NCBI GenBank assembly: GCA_028284445.1
Contig: JANQRS010000021.1
Coordinates: 221,098-285,097 of the forward strand
Direction of reading: 5' to 3'
Source: Calditrichia bacterium
GTDB taxonomy: Bacteria > Calditrichota > Calditrichia > RBG-13-44-9 > J075
DNA: 64,000 nt
Shown here: one piece after another, positions 47,955-56,695 of the stretch
How the letters are laid out: each line of letters begins with the position of its first letter
Position numbering within the stretch: position 1 is the first letter of the stretch
Notes under the pieces: model-generated
Databases searched by the model: none
What the model was told of the DNA's origin: nothing
What the model saw: only the letters and a program-made list of their open reading frames with translations
Made by a program: the position numbers and the translations under genes

Positions 47955-50405
47955 ATGATCCGGACAAAAACATCCATTCACGTGATGAGCGTGAAGCTAA
48001 TTGCGCTCTTGCTGATACTGACAGTCGGCATTCATCATGTTTTGTTGGCCGAAGACGTCGAATCGGAAAAGGACTGGCCGGGCTGGCGTGGACATGGCAA
48101 CGACGGCATCGTTAAGGGCACAGGCCTTTTCACAAACAGCGAGGCCTATGGGTTTAAGCTGCGCTGGAAGGTAGAACTCGGTTCGGGCTATTCCGGTGTC
48201 TCCATCGCCGACGGTATGGCGGTTACCATGTTTTCCGACGATGAAGATGATCACGTGATCGCCTTCGATGCAATGAACGGAGAAGAACGCTGGCGCTATC
48301 GAATTGACAAGACCCACCTTGGGCGATTCGGATCATTAAATGGGCCGATCTCTACCCCGCTAATTGCAGATGGCAGAGTGATCTGCTTAGGGCCGCGCGG
48401 GCAATTCTTTGCCTTGGACGCCAATACCGGTAAACCGCTGTGGTCGCACCATCTTGTTGACACGCATGGCGTCACCTCTCCCCTTGTCTATGGATTCACC
48501 AGCTCCCCCATTCGCTATGATAATACCGTAATACTCGAGACCAGCAATCCGGACGGCAGCGCCGTTACCGGTTTCGATTTGGCCAGCGGAGAAATCCTGT
48601 GGAAGGCCGGCAACGACTCAGTGGCCTTTCAGTCGCCCTTCCTGGTGCATATTAACGATAAACCGCAGGTGGTTGTGCCGACAACTTCATACATCTACGG
48701 CATGGAGCCTACCAGCGGACAAATCTTATGGGAATTCCAACATACAAAGAACCCGAACTTCGGGAGCATGAACCTCAATCCGATTTCTATCGGACATAAC
48801 ACAATCTACCTGAAGGCATTACAGGGTGAATTCAAAGCCATTCGGATCAATGAAGTTGAAGGCTCCTATTCAGTTGAAGAGCTATGGAAAACGAGACGTC
48901 TGCAGCGGTCCTATGTCGTCCCTGTTTTTCATGAAGATCATATTTTCGGCCTCAACGGACGCTTCTTTTCCTGCTTCAATGCCAAAACCGGTAAAGTTGC
49001 CTGGAAAAGCCGCCAACCCGGCGATGGCTTCCCGATTTTAATTGATGGGCATTTGGTAACGATGACCAAAAAGGGCAGCCTGCACCTGGCAAAAGCGTCT
49101 CCTGAAGGCTACGAAGACATTGCCAGCATCAAGGTGTTTTCCGATCTCGCCTGGACACCGCCCAGTTTCGCTAACGGCCATATTTATGTACGAAGTACTG
49201 GCGAAATCGCCGCTGTTGAGATTGTACCGGAAACAACCACGCTTGTTGCAGAAGAAGATCTGCCCGGCCGAATTCCGGAATCCAAATTTGCAAAATTCAT
49301 CACTTCACTTTCCGGCAACCCGAACAAGAAGGCTGCAATCGACAACTTCATGTCACGGCAGACACAATTTCCGATTATAGAAGGCGACAACATTGCCCAT
49401 TTCATTTATCGTGGTGAGGCTGAAGAATTGGCCATTATGAATGAACAAATCGGCAATCGGATGGATCATCCGATGCACCGGGTTGCTGACACAGATTTCT
49501 ACTATTACTCCACGAAGCTTGAAGCGGATGCACGCATCGGCTATCGCTTCCTGAAAAATACCAGTGAAATGGTCAACGACACCTTGAACAGTGATTTGGT
49601 AGCTTCTAGTCCGCGCACGAAATTGTCACGTCTGACCATGCCGAGGTGGAAAGAACCGGCACATTTGCAAGAACCCGCCGGGCCTGTTGGACGTGTCGAC
49701 ACCGTCACCTTTGTGAGTCCCGTACGGAAAGACACACTGACCATGCATGTCTACCTGCCGCATGGATACCATGAAAATAGTGAGCGGCACTATCCAACGG
49801 TCTACATGCTCGACGGCCGAGGTGTCCAACAATCCGGCCTCATGAACCGCTCACTGGACAATCTAATCGGTTCAACCGTAGAACCGCTGATCATGGTATA
49901 CTGCTATCCGAACTTCGGTGGATGGTATATTGAGTACGGGGGCGCAAATCGCGACAAATACTTTGGCATGCTAACAGAGGAATTGATTCCGCATATCGAT
50001 GCCAATTACCGCACGATCGATTCCGCAGAGTCACGCGCTGCTATCGGAACAGAAGATGCTGCTTTTATGGCTCTTTATGCAACAAGCAAGGCGCCGGGCA
50101 CCTTTTCGCGGCTTGGGCTGCATAGCGCCTCCTGGGGTGAACTGGAGGAGTCGCTAGTTACAACCCAAATGGCCGGCAGCTCCAATCAACCGCTGATTGT
50201 GTATCACGATTGGGGCAAATACGACTATTACAGCCCAATGGAGGGCACCAACATTCCCAAACAGAATCACCGGCTGCGTGAATTTCTCAAAGAGCATGGC
50301 TACAACTATAGCGGCGGTCAGTTCAACGATGGTGGCGCCTGGCCGAACTGGCGCAACCGCACGGCGAAAATGCTGGAACATCTATTTCCGCTGAAGAAAA
50401 GATAG
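47955..50405 (+). CDS. PQQ-like beta-propeller fused to an esterase-like domain lacking its catalytic residues
   Basis: An 816-residue exported protein with a signal peptide, a PQQ-like beta-propeller (about residues 38-430, opening DWPGWRGHGNDG, with repeats such as VIAFDAMNGEERWRYR and FFALDANTGKPLWSHH), and an esterase-D/enterochelin-esterase-like alpha/beta hydrolase domain (about 555-815, VDTVTFVSPVRKDTLTMHVYLPHGY). In the hydrolase the usual nucleophile elbow G-x-S-x-G-G reads G-T-E-D-A-A, and the late G-G-H before the WPNWR segment reads D-G-G-A, so Ser and His are both absent. The family hydrolyses esters or ferric enterobactin. This member is probably a binding pseudoenzyme. I see no PQQ dehydrogenase residues to claim redox activity. 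Confidence 0.85.
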   Translation: MIRTKTSIHVMSVKLIALLLILTVGIHHVLLAEDVESEKDWPGWRGHGNDGIVKGTGLFTNSEAYGFKLRWKVELGSGYSGVSIADGMAVTMFSDDEDDHVIAFDAMNGEERWRYRIDKTHLGRFGSLNGPISTPLIADGRVICLGPRGQFFALDANTGKPLWSHHLVDTHGVTSPLVYGFTSSPIRYDNTVILETSNPDGSAVTGFDLASGEILWKAGNDSVAFQSPFLVHINDKPQVVVPTTSYIYGMEPTSGQILWEFQHTKNPNFGSMNLNPISIGHNTIYLKALQGEFKAIRINEVEGSYSVEELWKTRRLQRSYVVPVFHEDHIFGLNGRFFSCFNAKTGKVAWKSRQPGDGFPILIDGHLVTMTKKGSLHLAKASPEGYEDIASIKVFSDLAWTPPSFANGHIYVRSTGEIAAVEIVPETTTLVAEEDLPGRIPESKFAKFITSLSGNPNKKAAIDNFMSRQTQFPIIEGDNIAHFIYRGEAEELAIMNEQIGNRMDHPMHRVADTDFYYYSTKLEADARIGYRFLKNTSEMVNDTLNSDLVASSPRTKLSRLTMPRWKEPAHLQEPAGPVGRVDTVTFVSPVRKDTLTMHVYLPHGYHENSERHYPTVYMLDGRGVQQSGLMNRSLDNLIGSTVEPLIMVYCYPNFGGWYIEYGGANRDKYFGMLTEELIPHIDANYRTIDSAESRAAIGTEDAAFMALYATSKAPGTFSRLGLHSASWGELEESLVTTQMAGSSNQPLIVYHDWGKYDYYSPMEGTNIPKQNHRLREFLKEHGYNYSGGQFNDGGAWPNWRNRTAKMLEHLFPLKKR

Positions 50406-50415
50406 TCCCGAAGAG

Positions 50416-50897
50416 CTAGAGCTCTTCTCGCTCTAAGAGTTTTCCGTTCTCTGCAAAAGTAAGTTCAAACCACTTGCGATGATATTCGCTGAAAAGTTCA
50501 ACTTCATAGGTTGTGCTGCCTTCACGATTGACTTTTTCGACCTGATGAATGCTAAAATTCGTGAACGTCTCCTGTAGGCGTTCATGGATAAAGGCAGGCA
50601 ATGCATCGATCGGCATCAAGGTTTCCAATTCTATTTGCCGACCGTTTGCATCATAAGATACTTCCCGATAAACGCCATCTTGAATGAAAGCGATTTACTG
50701 GTCTCGCCATCTTCCGTATCCCTCGCATATTCCTCCACAATGGCTCGCGGAAACGATTTTTCAAATGCAGCGGTAACCGCTTGTGGCATATCCGTCTGCC
50801 GTATTTCAATCTCTTTGCTCAACCAGCAGCCGGTCATCAAAACAAATAGCACAAGAGAGCACATCTGCGCTTTTGTTTGCCTAAGACAGCTATGCAT
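50416..50897 (-). pseudogene. Frameshifted PepSY-like lipoprotein gene
   Basis: Two adjacent frames encode one protein. The first (50897 to 50631) has a lipoprotein-like signal (LVLFVLMTGC) and a PepSY-like unit. The second (ending 50416) carries a second unit with FHRKW-like strand WFELTFAENGKL. Reading the second frame upstream gives AFIQDGVYREVSYDANGRQIELE, which joins naturally to ETSK of the first frame. Adding one base near the TAAAT run at 50692-50698 restores a single frame of about 160 residues with two PepSY_like (PF11396) repeats. It is either a true one-base deletion or a sequencing error. Confidence 0.75.
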
Positions 50898-50933
50898 TAT
50901 TCAAGTTCCCCCTTTCAGATCGAGCATCCTGAC

Positions 50934-51929
50934 TCATAAAGACAAAACAAGTCTAAACCCGACATGGCTGGATTCAATCATCGGCAAAATATGGCAACGC
51001 TGATTTATTATGGCATCTCGCTCAGCAGAAAGTTGAGCATCTTTTGATCTCTTGACAATCGCTTTGCCAACTGAATGACCAATGGCAATTGCAAGTGGGT
51101 AGTCGCTGACCCAATGGACGCCATTGTTGACCATCTCAAAAGCGAGAAGGCCCATCAAAAAAAAGCCGATCGGCCGCACCCATGTTTTTTCCGGATAGTT
51201 TTCTGCAATCACAGTCATTGTTGCCATTGATACCGCCAGATGGCCGGATGGAAAGGCATCATAGCTGGGAACATGCCGGTGATACTCAATTTGGTTTGGC
51301 AAAAAATCCCAGCGCCCGCCAGAACGCGTTGCCCGGAACGGGCTTTCCCGACCGGTTATATGCTTGATTATCTGCGTAATGGCACCGGCAGCCAGCATCC
51401 CTTCGGCGATCTGGCTGGCAGTATGCAAAGCGCGGTTATCGTTCTTGCCAAGACCATAGGTCAAATAGGCCCCGGCAATGACCAGGTGGGTCCAACCATC
51501 ACCAATAAAGTAAAGTGCCGTATCCATATCATGCGGCAGTTCGATCGGCTGTCCGGCAATACTAAATGCGCGCTTCATTTTGTTGTTGCCCGTCAAACCC
51601 AATCGCCGGCCAAACTTTGCGGTAGCATCCAACATCGGCTGATCCATCGCTACGAGCACGCCGGTTGCCAACAACAATCCGCCATAGTTCAGGGCAACCT
51701 CTCTATTCACCAATTGCCGGGAATACTGCCACACGGTTTTAGGTGCTTCACGCAAAAACGCCAATCTAGCCGGTGGCTCGTAATACACAGGTAAGTCTAT
51801 ACCAGCAGTGGTTAGCGAATCGATTTTGTCCAATTGCTTTGACTGTCTGGGCGGCGTCTGAGCCGCCACCGACATTACAATCATTAGAAGGGTGAAGACC
51901 ATTTTCAATTGTTCATTCATCAAAAACAT
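50934..51929 (-). CDS. PAP2-superfamily protein with degenerate phosphate-binding motifs
   Basis: A protein of about 331 residues with a signal peptide and six membrane helices. The PAP2 motifs are K-x6-RP, PSGH and SR-x5-H-x3-D. Here motif 2 is intact (PSGHLAVSM), but motif 1 reads KHITGRESP (Arg-Pro to Ser-Pro) and motif 3 reads MVNNGVHWVSD (Arg to Met, His and Asp kept). The two arginines normally hold the phosphate, so activity may be lost or altered. ATG 51929 is preferred because GGAAGGGG lies 6 bases upstream; it overlaps the end of the preceding gene by 17 bases. Two intact paralogues lie just upstream in the same operon. Confidence 0.85.
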   Translation of the reverse strand: MFLMNEQLKMVFTLLMIVMSVAAQTPPRQSKQLDKIDSLTTAGIDLPVYYEPPARLAFLREAPKTVWQYSRQLVNREVALNYGGLLLATGVLVAMDQPMLDATAKFGRRLGLTGNNKMKRAFSIAGQPIELPHDMDTALYFIGDGWTHLVIAGAYLTYGLGKNDNRALHTASQIAEGMLAAGAITQIIKHITGRESPFRATRSGGRWDFLPNQIEYHRHVPSYDAFPSGHLAVSMATMTVIAENYPEKTWVRPIGFFLMGLLAFEMVNNGVHWVSDYPLAIAIGHSVGKAIVKRSKDAQLSAERDAIINQRCHILPMIESSHVGFRLVLSL

Positions 51930-52767
51930 AAACGACCCCTTCCCTATCATCCGCCATATAGACCGACCCTGCCGGCGTCAGTGTAATCCCTTCCTGCTGT
52001 GTTCCCGGTACCTGGTAACAGCCACGCACTTCGCCGTTAAAGGATAAGCGAAAAACGGCATCGCGGTCGTCAGAAACGGCCAAGAGGGATTGATTGATTT
52101 GGTCGTAGCAAAGGCCGGAGACGCTGCTTATTTCCAGTGGCCAGACGGACAACAGCGTCCCTGTAGGCTGTGCGAGGGCATCGCGAACGGGAAGTTGAAA
52201 TTGATAAAGGGCTGAGGGTTTTGAATTGCTATCAATTTGCTTGCTTCGATTCACCATATAAAATGTGCCAGCATGGCTGGCTGTGGAATCCGGCACAAAG
52301 ACCAGGGACTCAATGGCCTCATTCGATAGCCGTAACACCTCGTTCCCATTCAGGTTCCAATTGAGGCTGAAGGTGCGAGTTATGACCAGGTTTGCTGGAT
52401 CGACCTCATGGATGCGGCTGGCGGCTTCCACAACAATATAGAGCAGGCCGGTTCCGGGGTCCACCGTGATTCCTTCCAGGTCCAGATTACCAAATCGGTG
52501 AGACTGGAGGGTGGCACCCTGTAGGCTCATCTCGATAACGTCGCCTTCATCACCAACGCTGAAAATCGTATTTCTTGCAGGATGGTATGCAATCCCTGAA
52601 GGTTCGACCAGATTCTGCGGTTGAATAATGCGTTGCGAAGTGAACTCGTTGGATATGGAGCATGTAAGGCCAATATCTCCGTCGCCGGAATTGCCGCCCT
52701 TGCAGGCAATCAGAGCGAGGACCATCAGCCCCAACACTGCGTTTAAGAGGTAGTCTTTGTTATTCAT
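51913..52767 (-). CDS. SdiA-regulated/YjiK-type beta-propeller lipoprotein
   Basis: A protein of about 284 residues with a lipobox (LMVLALIAC) and a six-bladed-type propeller: EPSGIAYHPARNTIFSVGDEGDVIEM, DLEGITVDPGTGLLYIVVEAASRIHEVDP, and terminal QEGITLTPAGSVYMADDREGVVYVF. These strands match the SdiA-regulated (YjiK) family, which contains phytase-like propellers of uncertain function. ATG 52767 has AGGAGG about 10 bases upstream. It lies between two PAP2 genes on the minus strand and overlaps the next by 17 bases, suggesting a shared operon and perhaps a shared envelope phosphate substrate. Confidence 0.75.
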   Translation of the reverse strand: MNNKDYLLNAVLGLMVLALIACKGGNSGDGDIGLTCSISNEFTSQRIIQPQNLVEPSGIAYHPARNTIFSVGDEGDVIEMSLQGATLQSHRFGNLDLEGITVDPGTGLLYIVVEAASRIHEVDPANLVITRTFSLNWNLNGNEVLRLSNEAIESLVFVPDSTASHAGTFYMVNRSKQIDSNSKPSALYQFQLPVRDALAQPTGTLLSVWPLEISSVSGLCYDQINQSLLAVSDDRDAVFRLSFNGEVRGCYQVPGTQQEGITLTPAGSVYMADDREGVVYVFDE

Positions 52768-52782
52768 GGGATCCATTCCCTC

Positions 52783-53682
52783 CTAAAAGTTGAAAGCCAA
52801 TCCCACTGTCTTGCCGTTCGCGTAGGGGCCAACGTAAAGGTTGTCTTTACTAGCGTCGTTTTTCCTAAGGACCCAATTACCGACAAGATGACCAATCAAG
52901 GCCCCGGCAATGACATCTGATGCCCAGTGCTTGCGATCCATCATTCGCTGAAAGCCGACCGAAGCTGCAAAACTGTAGGCCATCCATTTGCCAAAGCGGG
53001 ATTTCGTTTGCGCGGCAAGAACGGTGGTCAGCGCAAAAATGCTGGAGGTATGCCCCGATGGGAACGAATGGAATTTGGCATTCAGATAAAAGTCCAGGAA
53101 CTCGGTTTGATAAGGCCCCTTGTTGGTATAAGGGCGATACCTACCAATCGCGGTCTTAAGCGCCAGGGTAATCATGGACGTCCAGGCCAGGGCCTTAATG
53201 GTCATGCGGATTTCTTCACCTGGTTTGGGACTGCCGCTCAGTTTGCGATAGCCGTAGAACGCTACAGCAGCGGACAGGATGACCGGATATGTCAATCGCG
53301 AATCGTATAGTTCACCCACCTTGCCATACCAGCGGAGCGCCTGGAAAGGCAACTCGTCACCCTCGAGGGCATAATCTTCATCGATTTCAGAATCCCAACG
53401 ATGAATCAAATAGGCACTGGTGGTCACCAGCAACAGGGTTCGAAACTGCCGGCGGTTCGGCATCTGCAGATAGAATGGTGTCTTTGGCTGACGAACGTTT
53501 AAGTGCACCGGTTCACTTTTGGAGATCCTTGAAATTGTAAAAGCCGTCGAGCCGCGCATTGGCACCTCACTTTGCGCCATAGCAGCCATGCTCGTAAGCA
53601 TTAACATAAACACGAGCAACCACCATTGACGCCCCTGAGCATAGCAAGCCGATTTTTGGATTTCGCCCAACCAACATTCCAT
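52783..53682 (-). CDS. PAP2-superfamily lipid phosphatase, copy 2
   Basis: A protein of about 299 residues with an N-terminal signal or helix (WLLVFMLMLTSMAAMAQ) and six helices. All three PAP2 motifs are intact: LKTAIGRYRP (K-x6-RP), PSGHTSS, and QRMMDRKHWASD (R-x5-H-x3-D). It should dephosphorylate a lipid phosphate or pyrophosphate at the outer leaflet of the inner membrane, for example undecaprenyl-PP or lipid A. Start at ATG 53682 has AAGGAAACG upstream; the frame begins with TTG at 53700 right next to a (TTCAC)4 run. It shares the segment RKHWASDVI with copy 3. Confidence 0.88.
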   Translation of the reverse strand: MECWLGEIQKSACYAQGRQWWLLVFMLMLTSMAAMAQSEVPMRGSTAFTISRISKSEPVHLNVRQPKTPFYLQMPNRRQFRTLLLVTTSAYLIHRWDSEIDEDYALEGDELPFQALRWYGKVGELYDSRLTYPVILSAAVAFYGYRKLSGSPKPGEEIRMTIKALAWTSMITLALKTAIGRYRPYTNKGPYQTEFLDFYLNAKFHSFPSGHTSSIFALTTVLAAQTKSRFGKWMAYSFAASVGFQRMMDRKHWASDVIAGALIGHLVGNWVLRKNDASKDNLYVGPYANGKTVGLAFNF

Positions 53683-53700
53683 TTGATTCGTTTCCTTCAA

Positions 53701-53720
53701 TTCACTTCACTTCACTTCAC
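53701..53720. repeat. (TTCAC)4 simple repeat
   Basis: Four perfect copies of TTCAC lie 18 bases upstream of the PAP2 copy 2 ATG. Length change would shift spacing between the RBS/start and whatever lies upstream. Confidence 0.85.
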
Positions 53721-53761
53721 AACTTTTATCTCAAACGTCCGATTCTCTTGCCATCTGTCAA

Positions 53762-54628
53762 TTATGGTAGCAGTACTCGTAATCCTATCTGATTGACTGA
53801 CAAGAATGGCATAATCTGATATCTGCTGTCCACGCTCTGATGGCGCTCAGCGAGCGTTTTGGACACCCAATAACCGATGGCTCCACCGACAATCACGTCT
53901 GAGGCCCAGTGCTTGCGGTCATCCATTCGCTGCAATGCAACTCCGGTCGCAATGCCATAGGCCGGATACTTTATCCACCACCGCGGGTATTGTTTGGCAA
54001 TGATCGTCATAATCGCAAATGCGCTGCTGGTATGTCCGGAGGGCAAGGCCCGATATGCAGTTTTCTTACTGAACTTGAACAGGTCAAATTGCTGGGGCCC
54101 TTCTCCGGTAAACGGCCTTGAGCGCCCGAAGAACCCTTTGCCCCAATAGGTTATTGCCCCGGTAATGATCGAGCTTTCAAAAATCAGGCGAGAGGTATGC
54201 AAGAGTTCATTGTCTTGCAAGACCAATCCGCCTATCAAGAAACCGAGCGTGGATCCTAAAAAAATTTCGTGAGTGCCTATGTCATCATATAGGTAACCGA
54301 GTTGGGCCAGGCCCTTTGCCGGCTGCAGATATAACTCATCGCCTTCAATGGCAAACTCTTCATCTGCTGATGCATCGCCACGATAAATCAAACCGGCATT
54401 CAGGGCTGAGAATGTGGCCAGTTGCAAGGCATCTCCGGACGATATCCGCAAAGCTTGGCTCGTTACATGCCAAAAATCGCCGGCAACCAATCCGGCCAGC
54501 CTCGAAATCGGATTTGAAGCAGTCGAAGAATCCGACTGGCAGTAAATCGGCTTGTTGGTAGCCACGATTATTATTAAACAGATTGCCAAGTGACAGGTCC
54601 GGCAGGCATTTCGCTTCAACTGTGTCAT
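53762..54628 (-). CDS. PAP2-superfamily lipid phosphatase, copy 3
   Basis: A 288-residue protein with a signal segment (ICLIIIVATNKPIYCQ) and six helices. It has intact motifs: GKGFFGRSRP (K-x6-RP), PSGHTSSAF and LQRMDDRKHWASD. It is close to copy 2, sharing the acid loop DEEFAIEGDEL/DEDYALEGDEL ahead of the helical core. It should act on a lipid phosphate in the periplasmic face. Its start overlaps the stop of the HEAT-repeat gene (TAATG), so they are coupled. Confidence 0.88.
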   Translation of the reverse strand: MTQLKRNACRTCHLAICLIIIVATNKPIYCQSDSSTASNPISRLAGLVAGDFWHVTSQALRISSGDALQLATFSALNAGLIYRGDASADEEFAIEGDELYLQPAKGLAQLGYLYDDIGTHEIFLGSTLGFLIGGLVLQDNELLHTSRLIFESSIITGAITYWGKGFFGRSRPFTGEGPQQFDLFKFSKKTAYRALPSGHTSSAFAIMTIIAKQYPRWWIKYPAYGIATGVALQRMDDRKHWASDVIVGGAIGYWVSKTLAERHQSVDSRYQIMPFLSVNQIGLRVLLP

Positions 54629-55203
54629 TAACGTGCTCCGTGAGTGTAGTTCTTATGATTTCGGCGAAGAGATGCCTTATAGCGTTGGTAAATTTGATCC
54701 ACTTCAAGACAGCGCAAATCGACATGCTCCGTTGTCAGGCGCCTGACAAGCGGTTCCAAAACATCGAATGCTTGTAAATGGGGCTGATTGAGAATGTGGA
54801 TGAGCAATTGCTGAGATATCTCTAATGGCGGGGTCGCTCCGAGCCGCGTCAAAACTGCTGCGATCCCGGCCTCCTGAAAGTTCAGCAGGCCCTCTGCGGC
54901 CAGCCAGCTGATGCCACCCACCTTATCCGCAAGCGCCGATACCAACAAAGGAAGCGCAGAGTGGCTTTTAAAGTTGGACAGTATTTTAACGGCTTCCCAT
55001 CGAATAGCCGAACTGGCAAGCGTTAAGGCCCTTTCCAGATAGGGCAGGGAAAGATCACCGGCATCCATGAAATAGCGTCCAGTCGTTTCCCGAACCTGCG
55101 GACTTGGATCATTCAGTCCATTGATCAGCATTAAAGCCTCAACGGAACTTGAATCGTACTTTGTGAAATAGTCTTGCTCCCAATGTTGGGTTTGGAGGAT
55201 CAT
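54628..55203 (-). CDS. HEAT-repeat protein
   Basis: A 191-residue protein of four or five HEAT-like helix pairs, with repeating segments such as DPSPQVRETTGRYFMDAGDLSLPYLERAL and AIRWEAVKILSNFKSHSALPLLVSAL. There is no signal peptide, so it is probably cytoplasmic, acting as a scaffold. It lies 14 bases after the glycosyltransferase and overlaps PAP2 copy 3, so it belongs to the glycosyltransferase-PAP2 operon. Its partner is unknown. Confidence 0.8.
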   Translation of the reverse strand: MILQTQHWEQDYFTKYDSSSVEALMLINGLNDPSPQVRETTGRYFMDAGDLSLPYLERALTLASSAIRWEAVKILSNFKSHSALPLLVSALADKVGGISWLAAEGLLNFQEAGIAAVLTRLGATPPLEISQQLLIHILNQPHLQAFDVLEPLVRRLTTEHVDLRCLEVDQIYQRYKASLRRNHKNYTHGAR

Positions 55204-55217
55204 TTAATTCACTCTCC

Positions 55218-56363
55218 CTAAAGAATTTCGCTAGGTGATTGCCGGAAATTGTTTGCCGGGGCGACGAATGCAGAATTGCCGTGCCGCGCCGGGTGACGCG
55301 TAGAAATCCGTCGCAGGTAGCGGCCAGACTGGTAGTCAAAGCTAAATTTTACGGCATTTTCGATTTTTGCTTTAGCCGTCTCAAGAATCGCCGGGTTTTG
55401 AGTCAGATGATTGAGCACGTCGATCAGCTTACCGGCCTGAAAATGCAAGGCATACTCCGCAAGGTCGCCAATGTTGCGGCTACTTTCCTCGATCAACATG
55501 GGGATGTTATATCCAAACGAAAGATTGTAGGTGCCGGAAATAGCAGCTCTCTGATAACGAGCTTTGCCGGCGACCAGCGGCATCAGCATATCGCACCTGG
55601 CCAGGTAACTATGGAAAACGCGATCATCCACGAAATCATCGAACATGATGAATCGCTCTTTGCCGCAATCGCCGGCAGCTTCGCTGATCATATGGCCGCT
55701 GCCGTGTGAATGCAACGAGGGTCCGAGCAGGATAAATTTGATCGATGCGCTCAAGGCAGCAAGATTTTCCCGAAACAGCAGATCAAAGTTTTTGCGCTTC
55801 AGCTCTACCTGCCCCGGGATGCCCACCCAAAAGTCGCCTGCCGGCTTCTCAATGTGAACTGGTGGAAAATCGGGATAAAATACCGGGTAAAATGATTCGA
55901 ACTGCAGGCCAAAACGGCGAGGTGCAAATTGCAGAAGGTGATCATTAAGCACCCAAAAATGACGGGCATTCAGAGCCAGGTATTTTCGGAATAGACTCTT
56001 CTCAAACATCTTTAGATCGTGGACAACGCCAAAGATACCTACCCCACTTAGCTGCGGTAAAAGCCATTTGAGCAACGTACCACTATAGGTATTTATGATA
56101 ACGGTGGTTATGTTGTGGCGACGGATATACCGTGCAATACTGCGGCTGGTGGCGAGGAATCCTCGATTGGTCGCTTGATTCGGGAGCCAGTGGCAATGCA
56201 CATCACTTTGGACATATTGATATCTACCCTGATTGCCGTCGCGAGCAATTAAGTGCACATCGTATCCGCCTTGATTGAGAAAGGCTAACTGCGAATACAT
56301 GCATTCAACGTGACTGGTACCAAATTCAAGTAAGGCAATCCTGTTATTGCGATGCACGCCCAT
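55218..56363 (-). CDS. GT-B fold glycosyltransferase
   Basis: A glycosyltransferase of about 381 residues, related to GT4-type proteins. It has an N-terminal domain with YSQLAFLNQGGYDVHLIARDG and a C-terminal donor domain with WVGIPGQVELKRKNFDLL and a region of RCDMLMPLVAGKARYQRAAISGTYNLSFGYNIPMLIEE, a typical nucleotide-sugar binding turn. Membrane anchoring is not visible. I choose ATG 56363 over the upstream frame start at 56429, since the -24/-12 promoter (56450-56433) predicts transcription from about 56423. It heads a minus-strand operon with the HEAT and PAP2 genes. Together with phosphatases it may build or trim a lipid-linked glycan (inference). Confidence 0.8.
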   Translation of the reverse strand: MGVHRNNRIALLEFGTSHVECMYSQLAFLNQGGYDVHLIARDGNQGRYQYVQSDVHCHWLPNQATNRGFLATSRSIARYIRRHNITTVIINTYSGTLLKWLLPQLSGVGIFGVVHDLKMFEKSLFRKYLALNARHFWVLNDHLLQFAPRRFGLQFESFYPVFYPDFPPVHIEKPAGDFWVGIPGQVELKRKNFDLLFRENLAALSASIKFILLGPSLHSHGSGHMISEAAGDCGKERFIMFDDFVDDRVFHSYLARCDMLMPLVAGKARYQRAAISGTYNLSFGYNIPMLIEESSRNIGDLAEYALHFQAGKLIDVLNHLTQNPAILETAKAKIENAVKFSFDYQSGRYLRRISTRHPARHGNSAFVAPANNFRQSPSEIL

Positions 56364-56432
56364 TTTATCTTCAAGTTTGATTATGGTGTTACTCTTGATC
56401 CGACTATTTAGCGACACTGCTAATACCACCTA

Positions 56433-56450
56433 CTGCCAGTTCAGTGCCAG
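56433..56450 (-). promoter_or_regulatory. Sigma-54 (-24/-12) promoter candidate
   Basis: The minus strand reads CTGGCACTGAACTGGCAG. GG at 56448-56447 and GC at 56436-56435 are separated by exactly ten bases, as sigma-54 promoters require; the one main mismatch is G for T at -14. It precedes the glycosyltransferase-HEAT-PAP2 operon, and an NtrC-type regulator is encoded 2.3 kb upstream. The remaining 56364-56695 gap holds no gene I can see. Confidence 0.6.
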
Positions 56451-56695
56451 GCAAACGACAAAACACTTAATCCATTGTTATTAATCAACTTAAAGAACGA
56501 ACTTCCCACATACATGAGCCGAACATCAGGCAAAATTCGGTAGGCATAAACTGATACAATTGCAGATCTAGCAACCCAAGTAGTTGTTTTTAATCCACTT
56601 GCATACTCGTTAGTTTCCTGGCATGGGATTGTCAGTTTTTTGACGGGTGACGGGCCTGTTGTCAGGCTTCATGCGGAGCTAATGGCAGGTGTGAA

